Part shown: in pieces, positions 59,295 to 64,000 of the stretch
Position numbering within the stretch: position 1 is the stretch's first letter
Layout: each line of letters begins with the position of its first letter
NCBI GenBank assembly: GCA_903837355.1
Contig: CAILUI010000342.1
Coordinates: 21,184-85,183, forward strand
Source of the DNA: an uncultured Victivallales bacterium
GTDB lineage: Bacteria; Verrucomicrobiota; Lentisphaeria; Oligosphaerales; JAFGRS01
DNA: 64,000 nt
Direction: 5' to 3'
Program-made: the position numbers and the translations under genes
The notes under the pieces: generated by a model
Seen by the model: the letters and a program-made list of their open reading frames with translations, nothing else
Database searches by the model: none
Told to the model about the DNA's origin: nothing

Positions 59295-60008
59295 ATGCAA
59301 GAGCCGCCGGCGAACCTGGTTGAACTGAACGCGGTCACGCGCGTCTTCGCGCCGCCGGGGCAGCCCCCGGTCAGCGTCCTGCGCGAGCTCTCACTGACGA
59401 TCCCCGCCGGTGAGCGGCTGGCCATCCTCGGACCGTCGGGGTCGGGCAAGAGCACCCTCTTGAACCTGATCGGCGGGCTGGACCGGCCTGACCGCGGCAG
59501 CGTCCGCGTCCACGGTCGCAACCTGGCCGAGCTCAGCGACCGGGACCTGGCCGAGGTGCGCAACCGCGAGATCGGCTTTGTCTTTCAGTTGCACCACCTG
59601 TTGCCGCAGTGCTCCGTGCTCGAGAACGTCCTGGTGCCGACCCTGGCGCGCCGCGACCGTCCGGACCGTGCCGCGCTGCAGGCCCGGGCCCTGGATCTGC
59701 TGGAGCGAGTGGGGCTGAGTACGCGCCGCGAGGCCTTTCCGGGAACCCTCTCCGGGGGCGAGCGGCAGCGCGTGGCGGTGGCGCGGGCGCTGGTCAACCG
59801 TCCCTGCCTGTTGCTGGCTGACGAGCCGACGGGGTCGCTCGATGCAGACGCCGCGGCGGCCCTGGCGGAGTTGTTGACGACGGTGCATCGCGAGGAAGGC
59901 ATCACCCTGGTGGTGGTGACGCATTCGCAGGAGTTGGCCCGCCGCATGGACCGCAGTCTGTGGCTGCGCCAGGGGCAGCTTCTGGTCCAGCCCACGGAGA
60001 CGCCATGA
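59295..60008 (+). CDS. ABC transporter ATP-binding protein (LolD/MacB type)
   Basis: 237 residues. Walker A GPSGSGKSTLLNLIGGLD, Q-loop FVFQLHHLLPQCSVLENVLVP, signature LSGGERQRVAVARALV, Walker B LLLADEPTGSLD and His switch VVVTHSQE. It belongs to the LolD/MacB/FtsE-like group that pairs with FtsX-fold permeases. It starts 6 nt after the glycosyltransferase stop and overlaps the permease start by 4 nt (ATGA). Confidence 0.95.
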   Translation: MQEPPANLVELNAVTRVFAPPGQPPVSVLRELSLTIPAGERLAILGPSGSGKSTLLNLIGGLDRPDRGSVRVHGRNLAELSDRDLAEVRNREIGFVFQLHHLLPQCSVLENVLVPTLARRDRPDRAALQARALDLLERVGLSTRREAFPGTLSGGERQRVAVARALVNRPCLLLADEPTGSLDADAAAALAELLTTVHREEGITLVVVTHSQELARRMDRSLWLRQGQLLVQPTETP

Positions 60009-63000
60009 CCAGCGCTCTCCTCATTGGTCGCAGCCTGCGCCACTACCTGGCGGCCCACCTGGCCACGGCGCTGGCGGTTGCCGTTTGCGCCATGGTCATC
60101 ACCGGTGCCCTGCTCGTGGGCGATTCGGTGCGCCACAGCCTGCACCAGCGGCTCGCCCTGCGCCTGGGCCGTACGACCCACGCCGTGACCTCCGGGGAGC
60201 GCCTGGCTCAGGCCGACCTGGCCCGCCGGCTCAGCGCCGACCTCGGCCTGCCCCTGGCTGCCGTGCTACAGGTGCCCGGGATGGCCTCGGCGCCCGACCG
60301 CAACCAACGCCTGAACCGGATCGTGGTCCTTGGCATTGACGACGCCTTTGCCCAACTGGCCCCCGAGGCCCGTTTTCCCGTGCCTGGCTCCGGCGAGGTC
60401 GTGCTCGGCGTCGGCACCGCGGCGCGCCTGCAGGTGGCTGTCGGCGAGGTGCTGGTGGTGCGGACGGAGAAGTTGACGGCGTTCCCGCGCGAGACCCCAC
60501 TGGCCGCGGCGGCCGAGGGCCAGGCGGTGCTCCGCCTGACGGTCCGAGCGCTGGTCGACGCGACGCAGTTGGCCGACTTCAGCCTGCGGGCGGAGAATCT
60601 GCCGCCGAACAACGTTTTCGTGAACCGGGCCGACCTCTGCCGGGTCCTCGACCTGCCCGACCGCGCCAACCTCTTCCCGGTGGCCGGCGGCAGTGCCCTG
60701 ACCCGCGAGCGCCTGGCTGAGGCCCTGGCCCGGCAGTGGACGTTGCCCGACCTCGGGCTGACCGTGAGCGCCCTGCCGGAAGCGGCGACGGAGGTGACCT
60801 CGGAGCGCCTCTTCATGGACCCCGCCGTCAGCCGGGTCGCGGCGCAGATCCCCGGTGCGGCCACCTTTCTCACCTACTTTGCCAATGCCCTGCAGTGCGG
60901 CGAGCGGGTAACGCCGTACTCCTTTGTCACCGGCACCGACGCTGCCTGGCTGCCGAGCGACCTGGGCGACGACGGCATCGCGGTCACACAGTGGCTCGCC
61001 GACGATCTGGGCTGCCGCGTCGGCGACGTGCTGACGTTGAGCGCCTTTGCGGTCGGACCCTTGCGTCTGCTGGAGGAGCGTCAAACCACCTTCCGCGTGC
61101 GCCATATCCTGCCGCTGGCAGCGCCCTTTGCCGACCGTTCGCTGATGCCGGCCATCCCCGGCCTGGCCGATGCCGAGCGCTGCGCCGAGTGGGAGCCGGG
61201 CATCCCCATCGACCTGAAGCGGGTGCGGGCCCAGGACGAGGACTACTGGAAACGCTGGCGGGGGACCCCCAAGGCCTTCGTCAGCCTGGCCACCGCCCGC
61301 CGCCTGTGGGCCAACCGTTTCGGTGACGCGACCGCGATCCGGGTGACTGCCCCGGTGGCGGTAGTAGAGCGGCGCCTGCGCGAGACCCTGCACCTCGATG
61401 CTGCCGGCATCCTGGTTCGGCCCGTGCTCGCCGAGGGGCAGCAGGCGGCCGGGCAGTCGGTGGACTTCGCGCAGCTCTTCCTCGGGCTGAGCGGCTTCCT
61501 GATTGTCGCCGCTCTGCTCCTGACCGGACTGCTGTTCGGCCTGTCGCTGGATCGCCGTCGCGGCCAGGTGGGGACCTTGCTCGCCCTCGGCTTCACCCCG
61601 CGGCAGGTGCAACGCCTGGTCCTCGTGGAGGGGCTCTGTGTGGCTCTGCCTGGCGTTCTTGCCGGCGTGGCCCTGGGGTTGCTCTACAACCGCGTGGTGG
61701 TGCTGGCACTGGGTCGGGTCTGGCAGGCGAGCCTCGGCTCGTTGGCGGTGGCGCCGGCGGTGACGACAGGCTCACTGGTCATCGGTGCGACTGCCGCCTT
61801 TGTTTGCGCCGCCTTGGTGCTCTGGTGGCGCGTCCGCGGTCTCACCGCCACCGCGGTTGGGCGGCTGCACGGTGGCACTGGCAGCCTGACGCCAACGCGG
61901 CGCCGGGGCCTCGTATGGGGCCTGCTGGGGCTGGGTTTGGCCGGCGGCGGTGCGATCCTGGCCGGGTTGGGCGATCCGGGGCCGGAGAGTGGGTCGGCCG
62001 GGCTGTTCTTCGGGGCGGGGACGCTGCTGTTGCTGGGCGGCCTGGCCGCGGCCGGGGCCGGCCTGCAGGGACTGCTCCGGGCGCGCTTTGGCGGCCTGAG
62101 CCTGCGCAACGCCGCCCGCCAGCCTGGCCGCAGCCTGGCCGTCTGCGGCACTCTCGCCTGTGCGGTCTTCCTGGTCGTGGCCGTGGGCGCCAATCGCCGC
62201 CGTCCCCCCGAGGGCGCGGGCCGGCGCTCGTCGGGCACGGGCGGGTTCGCTTTCTACGGCGAGACCTCCCTGCCACTGCTCGCCGACGCCAACACCACGG
62301 CCGGGCGCCAGGCGCTGGGACTGGATGAGGCCACTCTCCCGGCCGGACTGAGCCTCGTGAACCTGACGCTCTCAGAGGGCGATGATGCCAGTTGTCTGAA
62401 CCTCAATCGCAGCGCGCGGCCGCGCCTTCTCGGCGTCGATCCCGTGGAGCTTGCCAGCCGCGGCGCTTTCGCCGCGGCGCAGGCCATGGCCCCGTCCGCC
62501 GCCGGCAGCCCGTGGGAGTTGCTCAATCAGGATCTCGGTGCCGATGTCATTCCCGCCATCGCCGATCAGAGTGTGATCGTCTGGGGCCTCGGTCTGCGCG
62601 TCGGCGCCACCCTGACCCTCGCCGACAGCCGCGGTAAACCCGTGCGCCTGCAGTTCGTGGCCGGTTTGGCGAACAGCGTTCTCCAAGGGCAGGTTCTGAT
62701 CGCCGCGGCGCGCTTCCGGGAGCTCTTCCCGGACGCTGGCGGCGTTCGCGTGCTGCTGGTCGAGGCGCCCGCGGGGCAAGAGCAGCGCGTCGCGGCGTGG
62801 CTGCAGGCGGGGTTGGCGGACAGCGGTCTGGAGTTGATGCCCTGCCGGGACCGCCTGGCGGCCTTCGCGGCGGTGGAGAATACCTATCTGGCGATCTTTC
62901 TGGCGCTCGGTGGCCTGGGCCTGGTGCTGGGCTGCGTCGGCCTGGGTGCCCTGGTGACCCGGCACCTGCTCGAGCGTCGCGGCGAGCTGGCGCTGATGCG

Positions 63001-63262
63001 CGCTGTCGGCTTCAGCCGTGCCGCCCTGGTGGGGCACGTCATCGTCGAGCATGGCGCCCTGCTGGCTGCCGGGCTCGCCTGCGGCGCCTTGGCGGGCTGG
63101 GTGGCGGTGTACCCGGCCGTAGCTGGGCCAGGCAGCCGTCCCGACCGGCTCGGGGTTGCCCTCTGGTGCATCCTGATCCTGGTCAGCGGCATGCTGTGGA
63201 TCGTCGGCGCCGCGGTCCGGGCCAGCGCGGATACACCCGTGGCCGGCCTGCGCGACGAGTGA
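60005..63262 (+). CDS. Large FtsX/MacB-type ABC permease
   Basis: 1085 residues. First membrane helix at about 15-37 (LATALAVAVCAMVITGALLVGDS), followed by a long extracytoplasmic MacB-like core (about 40-490). Next comes a group of membrane helices (about 495-690), then a second periplasmic core and a final three-helix FtsX domain (about 955-1075) containing GELALMRAVGFSRAALVGHVIVEHG. The duplicated layout (two FtsX units in one chain) is typical of the long type of LolCE/YbbP-like permease. Probably works with the ATPase upstream to extract or export lipid-linked material. No HlyD-type adaptor gene is adjacent. Confidence 0.92.
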   Translation: MTSALLIGRSLRHYLAAHLATALAVAVCAMVITGALLVGDSVRHSLHQRLALRLGRTTHAVTSGERLAQADLARRLSADLGLPLAAVLQVPGMASAPDRNQRLNRIVVLGIDDAFAQLAPEARFPVPGSGEVVLGVGTAARLQVAVGEVLVVRTEKLTAFPRETPLAAAAEGQAVLRLTVRALVDATQLADFSLRAENLPPNNVFVNRADLCRVLDLPDRANLFPVAGGSALTRERLAEALARQWTLPDLGLTVSALPEAATEVTSERLFMDPAVSRVAAQIPGAATFLTYFANALQCGERVTPYSFVTGTDAAWLPSDLGDDGIAVTQWLADDLGCRVGDVLTLSAFAVGPLRLLEERQTTFRVRHILPLAAPFADRSLMPAIPGLADAERCAEWEPGIPIDLKRVRAQDEDYWKRWRGTPKAFVSLATARRLWANRFGDATAIRVTAPVAVVERRLRETLHLDAAGILVRPVLAEGQQAAGQSVDFAQLFLGLSGFLIVAALLLTGLLFGLSLDRRRGQVGTLLALGFTPRQVQRLVLVEGLCVALPGVLAGVALGLLYNRVVVLALGRVWQASLGSLAVAPAVTTGSLVIGATAAFVCAALVLWWRVRGLTATAVGRLHGGTGSLTPTRRRGLVWGLLGLGLAGGGAILAGLGDPGPESGSAGLFFGAGTLLLLGGLAAAGAGLQGLLRARFGGLSLRNAARQPGRSLAVCGTLACAVFLVVAVGANRRRPPEGAGRRSSGTGGFAFYGETSLPLLADANTTAGRQALGLDEATLPAGLSLVNLTLSEGDDASCLNLNRSARPRLLGVDPVELASRGAFAAAQAMAPSAAGSPWELLNQDLGADVIPAIADQSVIVWGLGLRVGATLTLADSRGKPVRLQFVAGLANSVLQGQVLIAAARFRELFPDAGGVRVLLVEAPAGQEQRVAAWLQAGLADSGLELMPCRDRLAAFAAVENTYLAIFLALGGLGLVLGCVGLGALVTRHLLERRGELALMRAVGFSRAALVGHVIVEHGALLAAGLACGALAGWVAVYPAVAGPGSRPDRLGVALWCILILVSGMLWIVGAAVRASADTPVAGLRDE

Positions 63263-63354
63263 GCGTTGCGCCCCGCGCCGGAGGCCGGGTACTAAGGCCA
63301 TTAACTTTCTGGCCGCACCCTCGATGGTAGACGCGCTGGGCAACCGGCGGCGTC

Positions 63355-63552
63355 TCAGGTCAGCCGCCGCTTCCACTCCACGCAGGGGGCAAAGCCCGCA
63401 TCATGCCGCTCCGTCCCGTTGCCGCTGCGCCACTCGATGGTACCCGTAGCATCGCCCCGGCAGTGGGTGCGGGGGGTGTTCGCCATGCGGCGGGCGGTGA
63501 TGATGTACGTGGCGATGGTCTGCTCGTCTGCGCGGACCTCGGCGGCGGTCAT
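63355..63552 (-). CDS. Small hypothetical protein
   Basis: 65 residues, starting MTAAEVRADEQTIATYIITA and ending APCVEWKRRLT. The start ATG at 63552 is preceded by GGGGAG. No domain recognised; no hydrophobic segment. It lies alone between the ABC permease and the receiver-domain gene, so it may be a real small gene or chance open frame in high-GC DNA. Confidence 0.4.
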   Translation of the reverse strand: MTAAEVRADEQTIATYIITARRMANTPRTHCRGDATGTIEWRSGNGTERHDAGFAPCVEWKRRLT

Positions 63553-63678
63553 GGTGTGCTCCCCTGGTTTCACGGTGAACGAGGCGCTGAACATCCTGAT
63601 CTGGAGTTGCTTACAGGCAGGCAACGCGTAACGGTTACGACGCGAACGGCACTCGACACGGTTCGTCACAGCCCTGGC

Positions 63679-63999
63679 TTACCTCCCGTCCAACACCTCG
63701 CGCACCTTGCGGGCCAGGTCGTGCCGCGAGAACGGCTTGGCGAGGAAGTGCCCCGCTGCGTTCAGCGTGCCACGGCGCATGATCACATCGGCCGTATAGC
63801 CCGACATGAACAGGCACTTCAGGTTGGGGTGTTCTCCGGCAAGAAATGCGGCCAGGTCGGGTCCGTTCATGCCGGGCATGATCACGTCGGTGATGAGCAG
63901 GTGGATGGGGCCTGAGTGTGCGCCAGCCAGGCGCAGTGCCTCTTCCGGCGTTTCAGCCGTCAACACGGTATAGCCCAGGGCTTCGAGGAACAACCGTGA
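63679..63999 (-). CDS. Response-regulator receiver domain, 5' end cut by window
   Basis: The frame is open to the window end, so the start is missing. Visible are most of a CheY-like receiver: phospho-acceptor D in LLITDVIMPGMNGPDLAAF, the T/S site LFMSGYTADVI, and conserved Lys in AGHFLAKPFSRHDLARKVREVL. The sequence ends 7 residues after this, so it is the C-terminal receiver of a hybrid histidine kinase or a stand-alone regulator. The LAKPFS and GYTADVI pattern is typical of hybrid kinases. Confidence 0.88.
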   Translation of the reverse strand, partial: SRLFLEALGYTVLTAETPEEALRLAGAHSGPIHLLITDVIMPGMNGPDLAAFLAGEHPNLKCLFMSGYTADVIMRRGTLNAAGHFLAKPFSRHDLARKVREVLDGR

Positions 64000-64000
64000 C

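Noticed and set aside
1..64000. tRNA, rRNA or riboswitch genes, including a cobalamin riboswitch before the corrinoid operon
   Set aside because: No cloverleaf, rRNA segment or recognisable B12-box was found by eye. A covariance-model search would settle this.

Overview
The window is a high-GC bacterial chromosome segment, coding-dense and almost entirely on the minus strand. It contains no rRNA, tRNA, CRISPR array or IS element that I can see. The gene content points to an anaerobic member of the PVC superphylum, with Kiritimatiellota, Lentisphaerota or a neighbouring lineage most likely. Evidence for this is the set of secreted LamG and hydrazine-synthase-alpha-like multihaem proteins, large secreted glycosidases and a GH172 (DUF2961) enzyme, a PocR-AraC regulator, a tail-fibre/YadA-like surface protein, and spacers filled with short low-complexity repeats. 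The assignment rests on recognised families, not on a marker gene, so it is moderate in confidence.

Layout. 1-1672: 3' part of a secreted glycosidase-like gene (+). 1844-15084: nine-gene Wood-Ljungdahl carbonyl-branch operon (-). Its order from the promoter is homocysteine methyltransferase domain, core-MetE-like methyltransferase, two CooC nickel ATPases, CO dehydrogenase AcsA, a fused AcsB-AcsD protein, AcsC, the corrinoid-protein reactivase (RACo) and a DUF3786 protein. 15529-16791: divergent PocR-AraC regulator (+). 16930-19235: DUF2157/GDYXXLXY membrane pair (-). 19598-24413: PQQ-propeller protein, secreted glycosidase and GH172 enzyme. 24710-25356: Phd/VapC-type toxin-antitoxin pair. 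25509-52327: a long minus-strand block of secreted carbohydrate-active and surface proteins, a CstA transporter, a heparinase II/III-like lyase, a glycyl radical enzyme and two HzsA-like dihaem proteins. 52444-56474: sugar-acid-type catabolic operon under a GntR/FCD repressor. 56590-57753: two-domain RidA-like protein. 57961-63262: glycosyltransferase and an ABC exporter of the LolD/MacB type. 63679-end: a response-regulator receiver, cut by the window edge.

How the genes may work together. Carbohydrate polymers are attacked outside the cytoplasm by the secreted enzymes. Sugar acids and aldehydes are oxidised by the ALDH/FAH/2-hydroxyacid dehydrogenase set, and peptides or pyruvate may enter through CstA. 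The CODH/ACS operon links CO2/CO, a methyl-corrinoid and CoA to acetyl-CoA, as an electron sink, an acetate-forming route or an assimilation route.

The most notable item is the 1197-residue AcsB-AcsD fusion at 5734-9327. It joins acetyl-CoA synthase, with an apparently complete A-cluster, to the small subunit of the corrinoid iron-sulfur protein through a Pro/Ala linker. The same operon has no recognisable acsE but carries two homocysteine/corrinoid-type methyltransferases, which suggests an unusual methyl connection. Spacer repeats, including a TTTCGCGAAA array with alternating 34/32-bp spacing, are the other unexplained structure.
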